Shown here piece after piece: positions 56,920-64,000 of a stretch of DNA of 64,000 nucleotides. The notes under the pieces are model-generated. The model was not told the DNA's origin and did no database searches. It saw only the letters and a program-made list of their open reading frames with translations. Each line of letters starts with the position of its first letter. Position 1 is the stretch's first letter. The position numbers and the translations under genes are program-made. Where the stretch lies: assembly GCF_900109055.1 (NCBI RefSeq), contig NZ_FOIV01000001.1, positions 540,682 through 604,681 of the forward strand. Reading direction: 5' to 3'. The DNA comes from Prevotella sp. khp7 (lineage in GTDB: Bacteria; Bacteroidota; Bacteroidia; Bacteroidales; Bacteroidaceae).

Positions 56920-56947
56920 CCGTTGCAGCGTTGCAACACTGCAACGG
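56920..56947 (+). repeat. Perfect inverted repeat at the edge of array C
   Basis: CCGTTGCAG (56920-56928) and CTGCAACGG (56939-56947), 9-bp arms with 10-nt spacer that itself holds the 8-bp palindrome GTTGCAAC (56930-56937). No T tract follows, so not a terminator. It lies between the divergent ompA-like and rubrerythrin promoters. Confidence 0.6.
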
Positions 56948-57034
56948 ATAAAAAGATTCTGTCTGGAGGAAAGCATGGGTTTCGCCAAATGAAAGCAGGA
57001 CTTTACTCCGAGGAAAGTCCCTTTGTGCTTCCAT
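56947..57034 (+). repeat. Degenerate 22-bp-period repeat array C
   Basis: Units start at 56947, 56969, 56991 and 57013. The last three all begin GAAAG, and the second and third share GAAAGCA; T-triplets fall at about unit positions 10-14 in each. The next 22 bases (57035-57056) keep only a T-rich core. The phase (GAAA then TTT) matches array A. It sits between two divergent promoters. Confidence 0.65.
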
Positions 57035-57091
57035 TATTGTTTTTTAAGAATTTACTTGGCTGAATTATTTGGCAGAGTGGAGGATTTTGCT

Positions 57092-57099
57092 TATCTTTG
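57092..57099 (+). promoter_or_regulatory. -7 box of the rubrerythrin gene
   Basis: TATCTTTG, 46 nt before the ATG at 57146, and just downstream of array C. It fixes the later start. Confidence 0.65.
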
Positions 57100-57145
57100 C
57101 AACGTGACAATGCAATTTTGCGCAAAACTAAAACAAAGTACATTT

Positions 57146-57688
57146 ATGAAAGATTTGAAAGGAACAAAGACAGAGAAGAACCTGCTGGAAGCATTTGCAG
57201 GCGAGAGCATGGCACGTAACAAGTATACCTACTGGGCATCAAAGGCAAAGAAGGACGGTTTCGTACAGATAGCAGCCATCTTTGAGGAGACTGCCAACAA
57301 CGAAAAGGAGCACGCAAAGCTGTGGTTCAAATACTTGGAGGGCGGTGGCATTAAGGGCACAGAGGAGAATCTGGAGGCAGCTGCCGCTGGTGAGAACTAC
57401 GAATGGACCGACATGTACGACCGCATGGCCAAGGAGGCTCACGAGGAAGGTTTTGAAGAGATTGCCATCAAGTTTGAGGGCGTGGCAAAGATTGAGAAGG
57501 AGCATGAGGCTCGCTATCGCAAGCTGCTCGACAACGTGAAGAAGGAACGCGTATTCTCAAAAGACGGCGACGTTATCTGGCAGTGTTCTAACTGCGGACA
57601 CATAGTAATTGGCAAGAAGGCACCCGAGATGTGCCCCGTTTGCAACCATCCGCAGGCCTACTTCCAGGTCAAGGCCGAGAATTATTAA
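57146..57688 (+). CDS. rbr: Rubrerythrin
   Basis: 180 residues. Four-helix ferritin-like domain with iron ligands E20 in [11 protein letters not shown], the EE pair in [15 protein letters not shown] in [19 protein letters not shown]; then a rubredoxin-like Fe(SCys)4 domain with CSNCG and CPVC. Reduces hydrogen peroxide in anaerobes. A strong terminator follows. Start 57146 is inferred from the -7 box. Confidence 0.95.
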   Translation: MKDLKGTKTEKNLLEAFAGESMARNKYTYWASKAKKDGFVQIAAIFEETANNEKEHAKLWFKYLEGGGIKGTEENLEAAAAGENYEWTDMYDRMAKEAHEEGFEEIAIKFEGVAKIEKEHEARYRKLLDNVKKERVFSKDGDVIWQCSNCGHIVIGKKAPEMCPVCNHPQAYFQVKAENY

Positions 57689-57694
57689 AACAAG

Positions 57695-57726
57695 CTCCCC
57701 TCCTGAGTCAGGAGGGGAGTTTTTAT
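57695..57726. terminator. Terminator between rubrerythrin and wecB
   Basis: CTCCCCTCCTGA (57695-57706) and TCAGGAGGGGAG (57708-57719), a long stem followed by TTTTTAT on the plus strand; usable from both sides for the convergent pair. Confidence 0.9.
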
Positions 57727-58787
57727 GATAGAAGGATTTGAAGAATGCGGTCGGCAGTACGCCCGTCCCAACGTTCTGGTAGCGCAGAGTGCTTCCATTC
57801 GCCACGCACCATCTGAGCGACAGACGCGGAAAGTTTTACAGGGTCTTCGCCCACGAGAACGTTAGAGCCCACAGAAACAGTCTCTTGATGCTCAGTATAG
57901 TCATTGAGAGTAATACAAGGTATACTGTTAAACGTTGCCTCTTCAGCCACGTTGCCCGAGTCGGTAATGATACCTTTAGCATGAGCAGTGAGCCATCCGA
58001 ACTCAAGATAGCTCAAAGGCGGAATAATTAGAATATCAGGATTCAGTTCGCATACCTTATCACGGGCCAACCCACGCAAAGGCGCAATGACGGGGATATC
58101 TCCAGCAGCCTCAACCATCGCCTGTAGCATCTTCTGCAGATTGTCTGTATCAGCCAAGAGAGCCTTGCGATTAAGGGTGAAAACCAAATAGTCACCCTCC
58201 TGTACCGAGGCGGGCAGCGAGGCAGGTCGTTTCAGACGATCGTAGTTAAATCGGAGCGTATCCATCAGGATGTTGCCTACCATATAAGTTTGTGAAGCGT
58301 CGCTCTGCTCACGAGTGGCAACACCCGTACTCTTCACTCCAGCGGTAAAGAGGTAGTCGCTCAGTGCATCAATCACCAGACGATTAATCTCTTTAGGCAT
58401 ATTAATATTAAAGGAACGCGTGCCAGCAACGAGGTGAGCCAGACGGATGGCACGTTTTTTAGTGACGATAGCGGCAGCCATCGTAGAAGCCAGATCGTCG
58501 ACGACTATGACCACATCGACAGGATGCTCGTCAAGAAACTTATCGAAAGCGGCCATCACCTGACTGGTTATCTCGTTAAGACTTGTAGACGAAACACCTA
58601 GGAAAAACTGAGGGCGTTCTATCTGAAGATCGTCAAAGAGCGAGGGTTCCAACGTAGGATCGTCCTCACATCCCGCATATACCAGCAAACACTTAGCATC
58701 ACTACGACGGCCAATGGCACGCACCAAAGGCGAAACTTTTACAAAATTCGGTCTTGCTCCTGCAAGAATACATATCGTCTTATCCAT
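57723..58787 (-). CDS. wecB: UDP-N-acetylglucosamine 2-epimerase
   Basis: 354 residues. Non-hydrolysing epimerase, producing UDP-ManNAc for surface glycans. Start MDKTICILAGARPNFVKVSPL is typical, and the sugar/nucleotide site ITDSGNVAEEATFNSIPCITL is present. The usual GDxxST motif reads VDDLAST here. No neighbouring WecC-like dehydrogenase. TATCTTTG box at 58807-58814. Confidence 0.93.
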   Translation of the reverse strand: MDKTICILAGARPNFVKVSPLVRAIGRRSDAKCLLVYAGCEDDPTLEPSLFDDLQIERPQFFLGVSSTSLNEITSQVMAAFDKFLDEHPVDVVIVVDDLASTMAAAIVTKKRAIRLAHLVAGTRSFNINMPKEINRLVIDALSDYLFTAGVKSTGVATREQSDASQTYMVGNILMDTLRFNYDRLKRPASLPASVQEGDYLVFTLNRKALLADTDNLQKMLQAMVEAAGDIPVIAPLRGLARDKVCELNPDILIIPPLSYLEFGWLTAHAKGIITDSGNVAEEATFNSIPCITLNDYTEHQETVSVGSNVLVGEDPVKLSASVAQMVRGEWKHSALPERWDGRTADRILQILLS

Positions 58788-58806
58788 AGCTATATTTTTT
58801 ATGGTG

Positions 58807-58814
58807 CAAAGATA
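58807..58814 (-). promoter_or_regulatory. -7 box of wecB
   Basis: TATCTTTG on the minus strand, 19 nt before the ATG at 58787; divergent from the ribE leader promoter. Confidence 0.65.
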
Positions 58815-58857
58815 GAAAAAAAATCCGCAAGATATTAGGTTATTCGGATTTTTTTAG

Positions 58858-58865
58858 TAACTTTG
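58858..58865 (+). promoter_or_regulatory. -7 box of the ribE leader RNA
   Basis: TAACTTTG, 11 nt before the closing stem of the structured RNA. No other TAnnTTTG box lies between here and ribE, so ribE appears to depend on it. Confidence 0.7.
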
Positions 58866-58870
58866 CACTC

Positions 58871-59067
58871 AGAATACGGGTCGTGCCGCATAGATCGGGA
58901 TACTCTACATTAATTAAATCATCGGGACCGTTTCCCTTGCCAATGGCGGGCCACAATGATCCTCCACGAGGAGAGCAGCAATGCCGGTGGATTACAACAG
59001 CAGGGAGCACCCACATCGTGTGAAACAGGAGTTTTCACCAAATCATCGGCACGAACCCGCTTTTTTG
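58871..59067 (+). ncRNA. Structured leader RNA upstream of ribE, candidate riboswitch or small RNA
   Basis: About 195 nt from the -7 box to a T run. CGGGTCGTGCCG (58877-58888) pairs with CGGCACGAACCCG (59047-59059), 12 bp with one bulge, and is followed directly by CTTTTTTG, so the closing stem is also an intrinsic terminator. Inner hairpins include GGGA/TCCC (58924-58936), CCTC/GAGG (58971-58981 area), GGTGG/CCACC-like (58985-59013) and GTGAAAC/GTTTTCAC (59019-59038). AAATCATCGG occurs twice, in direct repeat (58916, 59041). It does not match the FMN, cobalamin or TPP cores that I remember. Its place before ribE suggests regulation of riboflavin synthesis. Confidence 0.65.
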
Positions 59068-59090
59068 TTTATCATTGAAAATTAGGTATT

Positions 59091-59690
59091 ATGTTTTCTG
59101 GAATTATCGAAGAGTTTGCTACTGTTATAGCAATCAATAAGGATCGCGAGAATATAGATTTCACTCTGAAATGTTCGTTTGTCGACGAACTGAAAATCGA
59201 CCAGAGTGTGGCACATAACGGCGTGTGCCTCACAGTCGTGAAAATTGAGAACGGCACATATGTGGTGACAGCCATGAAGGAGACGCTCGACAGAACGAAT
59301 CTGGGATTGCTGAAAATAGGCGACAAGGTGAACGTGGAGCGTTCGATGCTCATGAACGGACGATTGGACGGTCACATCGTACAAGGTCACGTAGACCAGA
59401 CGGCCAAGTGTATCGCCACAGACGATGCTGACGGAAGCATATACTTCACTTTCGAATATCCAGAGAACCGCGAAATGGCGAAAAAGGGTTACTTTACCGT
59501 GGATAAGGGCTCAGTCACAGTGAATGGCGTATCGCTCACGGTTTGCAATCCTACTTCAAACACATTCCAGGTAGCGATTATCCCCTACACCTTTGAACAC
59601 ACCAACTTCTGCGACATTAAGGTTGGCTCCGTTGTCAACCTCGAGTTCGACATCTTAGGGAAATATATTGCAAGGCTGCAGAGCCTATAG
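59091..59690 (+). CDS. ribE: Riboflavin synthase, alpha subunit
   Basis: 199 residues in two lumazine-binding domains: MFSGIIEEFATVI at the start, HIVQGHVDQTAKC at about 95 in the second half and VNGVSLTVCNP. It dismutates two 6,7-dimethyl-8-ribityllumazine molecules to riboflavin. Lies 23 nt after the terminator-like end of the leader RNA; no closer promoter is seen. Confidence 0.95.
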   Translation: MFSGIIEEFATVIAINKDRENIDFTLKCSFVDELKIDQSVAHNGVCLTVVKIENGTYVVTAMKETLDRTNLGLLKIGDKVNVERSMLMNGRLDGHIVQGHVDQTAKCIATDDADGSIYFTFEYPENREMAKKGYFTVDKGSVTVNGVSLTVCNPTSNTFQVAIIPYTFEHTNFCDIKVGSVVNLEFDILGKYIARLQSL

Positions 59691-59698
59691 GCCCTCAA

Positions 59699-60337
59699 CT
59701 ATAACAATTCTGACGGAGCGGAGATGAAAGTCTTCGCTCCGTGTCGTATCAGGAATTCTTTGTCACGGAAGCCCCAAAGCACACTGATACAAGGCAAGCC
59801 GCTATTCTTTGCCGTCTCAACATCCACATCGCTATCCCCCACATACACAGCGTTTTTCTGTCCCACGTTTAGCATCCTCAAAGCAGCATACACAGTGTCT
59901 GGCGCAGGTTTCTTGCGGATGCCAGCAGCCTCGTTTTCACCTATTGCCACTTCGATAGTATCAGGAAAGAAATGCTGACAGAGCTCCTGAGTGGCAGCCA
60001 TCATCTTATTACTCACCACAGCCAAGCGACAGCCCTGAGCCCTGAGTGCTTTCAAGGCGTCAGGAATACCCTCGTATGGACGGGTGGTATCGAGCGAATG
60101 TTCCATATAATGCTGTCGGAAGGTAGCAAATGTAGCCTCGAAATCAGGATTCTGTTCCCCATCAGGGATAGCACGCTCCATGAGAAGGCGCACCCCATTA
60201 CCAACAAAATGACGCACATCGTCGATTGTATGTTCAGGCATGCCATGCATGCGGAGCGCATAATTCACAGACGCAGCCAAATCGCCAAGCGTATCGAGCA
60301 GCGTCCCGTCTAAATCAAATATATATGTAGAATACAT
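59699..60337 (-). CDS. HAD-superfamily phosphatase, phosphoglycolate phosphatase type
   Basis: 212 residues. Motif I TYIFDLDGTLLDTLGDLA, motif II AVVSNK, lysine in RKKPAPDTVY and motif IV VGDSDVDVETAKNSG. This set and the helical cap match Gph and its relatives; it removes phosphate from 2-phosphoglycolate or a sugar phosphate. It follows malQ by 12 nt and probably shares its transcript; it is convergent with ribE with an 8-nt gap. Confidence 0.9.
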   Translation of the reverse strand: MYSTYIFDLDGTLLDTLGDLAASVNYALRMHGMPEHTIDDVRHFVGNGVRLLMERAIPDGEQNPDFEATFATFRQHYMEHSLDTTRPYEGIPDALKALRAQGCRLAVVSNKMMAATQELCQHFFPDTIEVAIGENEAAGIRKKPAPDTVYAALRMLNVGQKNAVYVGDSDVDVETAKNSGLPCISVLWGFRDKEFLIRHGAKTFISAPSELL

Positions 60338-60349
60338 TTCCTATCTTTT

Positions 60350-62962
60350 TTACCTTTTACTTCTTGTTATCATGGTATGTACCTTATTATTATACTTATC
60401 AGCCTTCATCAGATCGTCAATAGTGAGGTGCATGCGATATCTCCAACGATGAAAGGCATCACTAGGCACATTGATACGCTCTTCGCGCGGATTCTTCGAA
60501 CGGAGCTCCGTATCCATCGCAAGCCAGTCCTGCAAAGATAGCACACAGAGCATTGACGGACAATAGAGATGGCGCGCAATGATTTCCTCTGCCATGTGGG
60601 CTGGCAGATGCTCAGGCGCTCGCCCTTGTTTCTGAAGCATGGTAACATAATAACGCTGGGTGCGCTCAGGGCTCTCCTCCCACCAGAGGCGCAAAGGCGA
60701 CATGTCGTGGGTTGAGAAAGTTGCCACACTTGGATAAGTATTTGCATCGAGATGAGCGAACTCAAATCCACTCTCCTTGGGCATCGACTGAATCTCGAGC
60801 GACAGGATACGAAGGCTGTCGAGCACAGGCGCCACACAATCGGGCAACATACCCAGATCCTCTGCACAACAGAGCATACGAGTGTCGCCAAACACCTGAG
60901 TAAGGTGTTTCATAGCCTGATTACCCCAGAAAAAATTATGGCGCTGATAGAAGTAATTATTATAGAGACGCATGAAGGCATCTTTCTCTTCTGCTGTCAG
61001 AGCATCGAATACTGGTTCGTGTAACGCTCCTATACGAGGGTGATACATCTCTGGCTGCTCTGGATCTTCGAGGAAGAGCACTCCGCTGATAAGGCGATAA
61101 AGGCCATCACGAATCCAAAGACTGTTTTCATCGCATTTTCCCTCAAAAGCTTCCTGCACTTTCTTTTGGTTGTTATAGTCGGCCTTCAAATCATAGAATC
61201 CATAACTACGACTCACCAAAAAAGTCTCCTTAACATAAGGAGCATGCATACCAAAAAGGCGATTCAACACACGATCGTTAATAAACGGACGGGTATAGAG
61301 TTCCTTATGGAACGGAAGGCCGAAATACTCGATTTCGCTCACAGTCATTGGCAATGCTGGAGAAAAATGTCCCAAAAGACCATAGACAGCATCACCGGGA
61401 ATCTCCCAAACGCGGAAGAAGCTCAATACATGGTCTATTCGGATGGCATCGAAATACTGTTCCATCCAACGTATGCGCTTGCGGAACCAACTGACTAACG
61501 AACTTTCGCTCCAATTATAAGTAGGGAAGCCCCAGTTCTGCCCGTTCTGCGAAAAGGCATCAGGAGGCGCCCCCGTCTGCGTATTCATGTGGAATAACTC
61601 AGGATGAGTAGCTGTTTCCACACTTTCGCGATTTACCCCAATAGGCACATCACCTTTGATGAAAATGCCTTTCTCTCTGGCATAGTCTGAGGCTGCCTTC
61701 AGTTGAATGTGAAGGTGATACTGAAGATAGTAAATTATATTAACATCATCAGACGTCCACTTAGCATAGGGTTCAAGCCAGTCTTTATTATCAATAAACC
61801 ATACCTTAAAGTCTTTTGAGTCGAGGGTCTGTTGGCCTCGTTCAGCGAAGATTTCCTTAACATAAGCCATCTTTACGCAATCTACAGCCTCATAATCACT
61901 ATAGCTCAGGTTGTTAAGTTCCTGACGTTGGCGATGGAAGGCTATCATTTTGCTCTTGTTTTTCAAGGTTCCAAGAGCCTCTAAGTCAATATAATGCGGA
62001 TGGAGCGCAAAGGCTGAGACTATGTTGTATGGGCAGGAATCGTTCCATCCATGCGACACAGTGGAATCGTTGACTGGCAACAACTGTATAACCTTCATGC
62101 CCGTCTTCACAACCCAATCGACAAAATGACGCAAATCACCAAAGTCTCCAACGCCATATGAACGACTACTACGAAGCGAAAATACAGGAATCACAACCCC
62201 AGCAACTCGCCATGTATGCTCTTTGACCCTCAAGATCTGACCATAAACTACCAGAACAACACCATCAGGAACGGCGTTCTGCTCAGAAGGCATCAACCCA
62301 TCTGTAGTACGGTTATCACCCTCCTCCCACGTCATCAAAGTATGGGTGGCATCATCAATAATTACATATTTGTATTCGATAGGCAGCAATACTGCGTCGA
62401 CGTTTACAGATAATAGCCATTCACAGCGCCCTACATACTCCATTTTCAGGTAGCGTGCAGGATTCCAGTCGCCCAAAGCGGGATGATTGCCAATGATAGC
62501 CAACGACTGCCCTTCTTGAAGCTGAGGAGCCGAGACACGGAAGATAATTGTTTTGCGATAAAGGGGCACCCGAAGCGCCTTTACCTCCTCGTCAAGAGAC
62601 AGATGGGTGGTAGTCTGATAGGCCTTGCTATAGAGATAATACTGGAGGGGCACCTCACGCCACAAATCAGCCAGCACATAGTTTTTTGTTGAATCAAAAT
62701 AATAAGTTCGCGGGATTGCGGTCCACTCCCTACGAAGAACGTTGCCATCAGCATCCTCTACTTGATAATAATAAGAGAAAGAGGTTATGGGGTGTTGGCG
62801 AGACTCAAGGGCTGACGTCTCAAGTTCCCACTGCCACCCATCGGTAGTGAGCATCATCAGACGATCGTCCCTTTCTGTTCCATCCTGACTTCTGTACGTG
62901 ATGCACACATAGAGGTTTTCGCCCCACTTGGTGCCATACTGAATGGCAAACTTTAGTTTCAT
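60350..62962 (-). CDS. malQ: 4-alpha-glucanotransferase with two N-terminal starch-binding domains
   Basis: 870 residues. Residues about 1-115 and 125-245 are CBM20-like domains (KLKFAIQYGTKWGENLYVCI; then IIFRVSAPQLQEGQSLAIIG), followed by a GH77 amylomaltase domain interrupted as in plant DPE2. Catalytic residues are the Asp in AIRIDHVLSF, the Glu in CCAEDLGML and the Asp in FSTHDMSPL. It moves maltosyl or glucosyl units between alpha-glucans. TACCTTTG box at 62980-62987. Confidence 0.94.
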   Translation of the reverse strand: MKLKFAIQYGTKWGENLYVCITYRSQDGTERDDRLMMLTTDGWQWELETSALESRQHPITSFSYYYQVEDADGNVLRREWTAIPRTYYFDSTKNYVLADLWREVPLQYYLYSKAYQTTTHLSLDEEVKALRVPLYRKTIIFRVSAPQLQEGQSLAIIGNHPALGDWNPARYLKMEYVGRCEWLLSVNVDAVLLPIEYKYVIIDDATHTLMTWEEGDNRTTDGLMPSEQNAVPDGVVLVVYGQILRVKEHTWRVAGVVIPVFSLRSSRSYGVGDFGDLRHFVDWVVKTGMKVIQLLPVNDSTVSHGWNDSCPYNIVSAFALHPHYIDLEALGTLKNKSKMIAFHRQRQELNNLSYSDYEAVDCVKMAYVKEIFAERGQQTLDSKDFKVWFIDNKDWLEPYAKWTSDDVNIIYYLQYHLHIQLKAASDYAREKGIFIKGDVPIGVNRESVETATHPELFHMNTQTGAPPDAFSQNGQNWGFPTYNWSESSLVSWFRKRIRWMEQYFDAIRIDHVLSFFRVWEIPGDAVYGLLGHFSPALPMTVSEIEYFGLPFHKELYTRPFINDRVLNRLFGMHAPYVKETFLVSRSYGFYDLKADYNNQKKVQEAFEGKCDENSLWIRDGLYRLISGVLFLEDPEQPEMYHPRIGALHEPVFDALTAEEKDAFMRLYNNYFYQRHNFFWGNQAMKHLTQVFGDTRMLCCAEDLGMLPDCVAPVLDSLRILSLEIQSMPKESGFEFAHLDANTYPSVATFSTHDMSPLRLWWEESPERTQRYYVTMLQKQGRAPEHLPAHMAEEIIARHLYCPSMLCVLSLQDWLAMDTELRSKNPREERINVPSDAFHRWRYRMHLTIDDLMKADKYNNKVHTMITRSKR

Positions 62963-62979
62963 AAACTATGATTTTCATG

Positions 62980-62987
62980 CAAAGGTA
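62980..62987 (-). promoter_or_regulatory. -7 box of malQ
   Basis: TACCTTTG on the minus strand, 17 nt before the ATG at 62962. Confidence 0.65.
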
Positions 62988-63029
62988 CAAAATTATTAAT
63001 ATTAATCGTGAAGAATTAAGAGAATTTTG

Positions 63030-63037
63030 TAACTTTG
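63030..63037 (+). promoter_or_regulatory. -7 box of mltG
   Basis: TAACTTTG, 17 nt before the first ATG at 63055. Confidence 0.65.
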
Positions 63038-63054
63038 CACCAATTTTAGAAGAA

Positions 63055-64000
63055 ATGATGAAAATGAAGAAGATTCAAAGAAAGTATTATCTGATACCAA
63101 TTGCCTTGTGCCTGCTTGGTATCGTTTGGTTGGGCTACTACTTCTTTATGAGCAGTCTGTCACTATCAGACAAGATTGAGTACATCTACATTGACGATAA
63201 CGACAACATCGACTCCGTAAGTGCCAAATTGAACGACATCGCATCCGAGCATACCATCATGGCCTTTACAACGATGGCACGCCACAGCAGTTATGCAGAA
63301 AACATTCGGAGCGGACGATATGCCATAGCGCCAGGTGAGAGCGCCATCACTGTGTTCCGCCATCTAAAGAACGGACACCAGGAGCCCGTAAAACTTACAA
63401 TTCCTGAGAGTCGTACAACGGATCGTTTGGCGGGAGCATTATCGAAAAAGCTTATGATAGACAGTACTGCTCTGGCTATTTGCTTAAAAGACACAGCTTT
63501 CTGCAAGCGTTGGGGATATGATACTGCTACAATAGTCTGCTTGTTTGTGCCCAACACCTATGAAGTATATTGGAACACCAGCATAGACCACCTGATGGAA
63601 CGTATGCAGAAAGAGCACAAGCACTTCTGGAACAAAGAGCGACTAACAAAGGCTCAGGCACTTGGACTTACACCCAACGAAATCTGTACTGTAGCCAGCA
63701 TCATTGACGAGGAAACGGCAAACAATGCAGAAAAGCCAATGATTGCGGGTATGTATCTGAATCGTTTAAAAGTAGGTATGCCACTTCAGGCAGACCCGAC
63801 GATCAAGTTTGCCCTACAGGATTTCGCCCTGCGCCGTATATATCACGATATGTTGTTTTATAATAGTCCCTACAACACTTATAAGAACACAGGTTTGCCT
63901 CCCGGCCCCATCAAGGTTGCATCTATTGCAGGAATCGATGCCGTACTGAACAGAGTAGATCACGACTACCTATATATGTGTGCAAAAGAAGACTTTTCGG
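63055..64000 (+). CDS. mltG: Endolytic murein transglycosylase MltG (3' end cut by window edge)
   Basis: 315 codons are visible and the frame runs off the window. One membrane helix near the start (YYLIPIALCLLGIVWLGYY), an extracytoplasmic LysM-like region, then the YceG catalytic domain with ASIIDEET, where the conserved glutamate lies, and MYLNRLKVGMPLQADPTIKF. MltG cuts nascent glycan strands and sets their length. Three in-frame ATGs exist (63055, 63058, 63064); any could be used. Divergent from malQ. Confidence 0.92.
   Translation, partial: MMKMKKIQRKYYLIPIALCLLGIVWLGYYFFMSSLSLSDKIEYIYIDDNDNIDSVSAKLNDIASEHTIMAFTTMARHSSYAENIRSGRYAIAPGESAITVFRHLKNGHQEPVKLTIPESRTTDRLAGALSKKLMIDSTALAICLKDTAFCKRWGYDTATIVCLFVPNTYEVYWNTSIDHLMERMQKEHKHFWNKERLTKAQALGLTPNEICTVASIIDEETANNAEKPMIAGMYLNRLKVGMPLQADPTIKFALQDFALRRIYHDMLFYNSPYNTYKNTGLPPGPIKVASIAGIDAVLNRVDHDYLYMCAKEDFS

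Noticed and set aside
57009..57020. CGAGGAAAGTCC resembles the start of RNase P RNA (GAGGAAAGUCC).
   Set aside because: It falls on the boundary of two 22-bp units of array C, and none of the other RNase P conserved regions (for example ACAGAA) follow within a plausible 350-400 nt.
58871..59067. FMN riboswitch as the identity of the ribE leader.
   Set aside because: The RFN core blocks (GGCGGU, AGCCCGCGA, GAAGCCGACAGU) are missing; only short pieces such as GGTGGATT agree by chance.

Overview
The window reads as chromosomal DNA from a member of the Bacteroidota, most likely a Prevotella-like member of the Bacteroidales. Three things point there: nearly every gene that starts a transcript has a TAnnTTTG -7 box just upstream and lacks a strong Shine-Dalgarno site; several families are typical of or restricted to the phylum (RpoZ of the Bacteroidota type, DUF4293, DUF4468, Porin_10-like porin, GH2 beta-galactosidase with signal peptide, MalQ with two starch-binding domains, S16 with an alanine/glutamate-rich tail); and genes are densely packed with many ATGA overlaps. 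The genus is inferred, not proven. No rRNA, tRNA, CRISPR array, insertion sequence, phage or plasmid gene was recognised, so this looks like ordinary core plus light accessory chromosome.

Layout. 1-834: 3'-truncated MltF-like lytic transglycosylase lipoprotein. 952-4135: hisG-hisD-hisC without hisB. 4132-5675: SGNH esterase and a FlK-like thioesterase. 5808-9011: tightly coupled six-gene operon of small enzymes (HAD phosphatase, hotdog thioesterase, glyoxalase-like, COG1237 metallo-hydrolase, flavin/PNPOx, zinc ribbon). 9047-10170: YjbQ and a tyrosine phosphatase. 10669-11186: gene-poor stretch with a broken HXXEE-type gene. 11187-14697: a redox operon (glutathione peroxidase, OhrR-type MarR regulator, DoxX, nitroreductase, small membrane protein, radical SAM) behind a promoter framed by two matching palindromes. 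14752-21295: PhzF, pyruvate phosphate dikinase, RlmD, porin. 21292-27505: surface-polysaccharide genes (Wzx flippase, four glycosyltransferases) interrupted by rpsP. 27506-27990: non-coding, with a 22-bp-period repeat array. 27991-35662: secreted hypothetical, large beta-galactosidase, DUF2461, endonuclease III, then a membrane-glycan cassette (GT-C-like, dolichyl-phosphate-sugar synthase-like GT2, GtrA). 35742-37456: ECF sigma factor operon. 37544-40030: RNase Z, lipoprotein, MazG. 40119-46875: ValS, BamD-RpoZ-DUF4293 operon, UvrB. 46976-51893: DUF4468, porin, MenA, HD protein and two unannotated-size membrane peptides. 51893-58787: pseudouridine synthase, UxaC, asparaginase, OmpA-like protein, rubrerythrin, WecB. 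58858-59690: a long structured RNA leader and ribE. 59699-64000: Gph-like HAD, MalQ and a truncated MltG.

How it works together. Much of the window is housekeeping: translation (ValS, S16, RlmD, RluD-like, RNase Z), DNA repair (Nth, UvrB), envelope assembly (BamD, porins, OmpA-like, MltF, MltG, polysaccharide export). Two themes stand out as accessory: oxidative/anaerobic redox defence (Gpx-OhrR operon, rubrerythrin, nitroreductase, Nim-like protein) and carbohydrate use (GH2, UxaC, MalQ, SGNH esterase, PpdK).

The most unusual signals are non-coding. Three separate intergenic regions (about 27637-27882, 42910-43019, 56947-57034) carry degenerate repeats with exactly 22-bp spacing, in three different transcriptional contexts, and a roughly 190-nt RNA closed by a 12-bp end-to-end stem precedes ribE without matching the FMN riboswitch core that I can recall. 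All coordinates, starts and functions were read by eye; no alignment or folding program was run.
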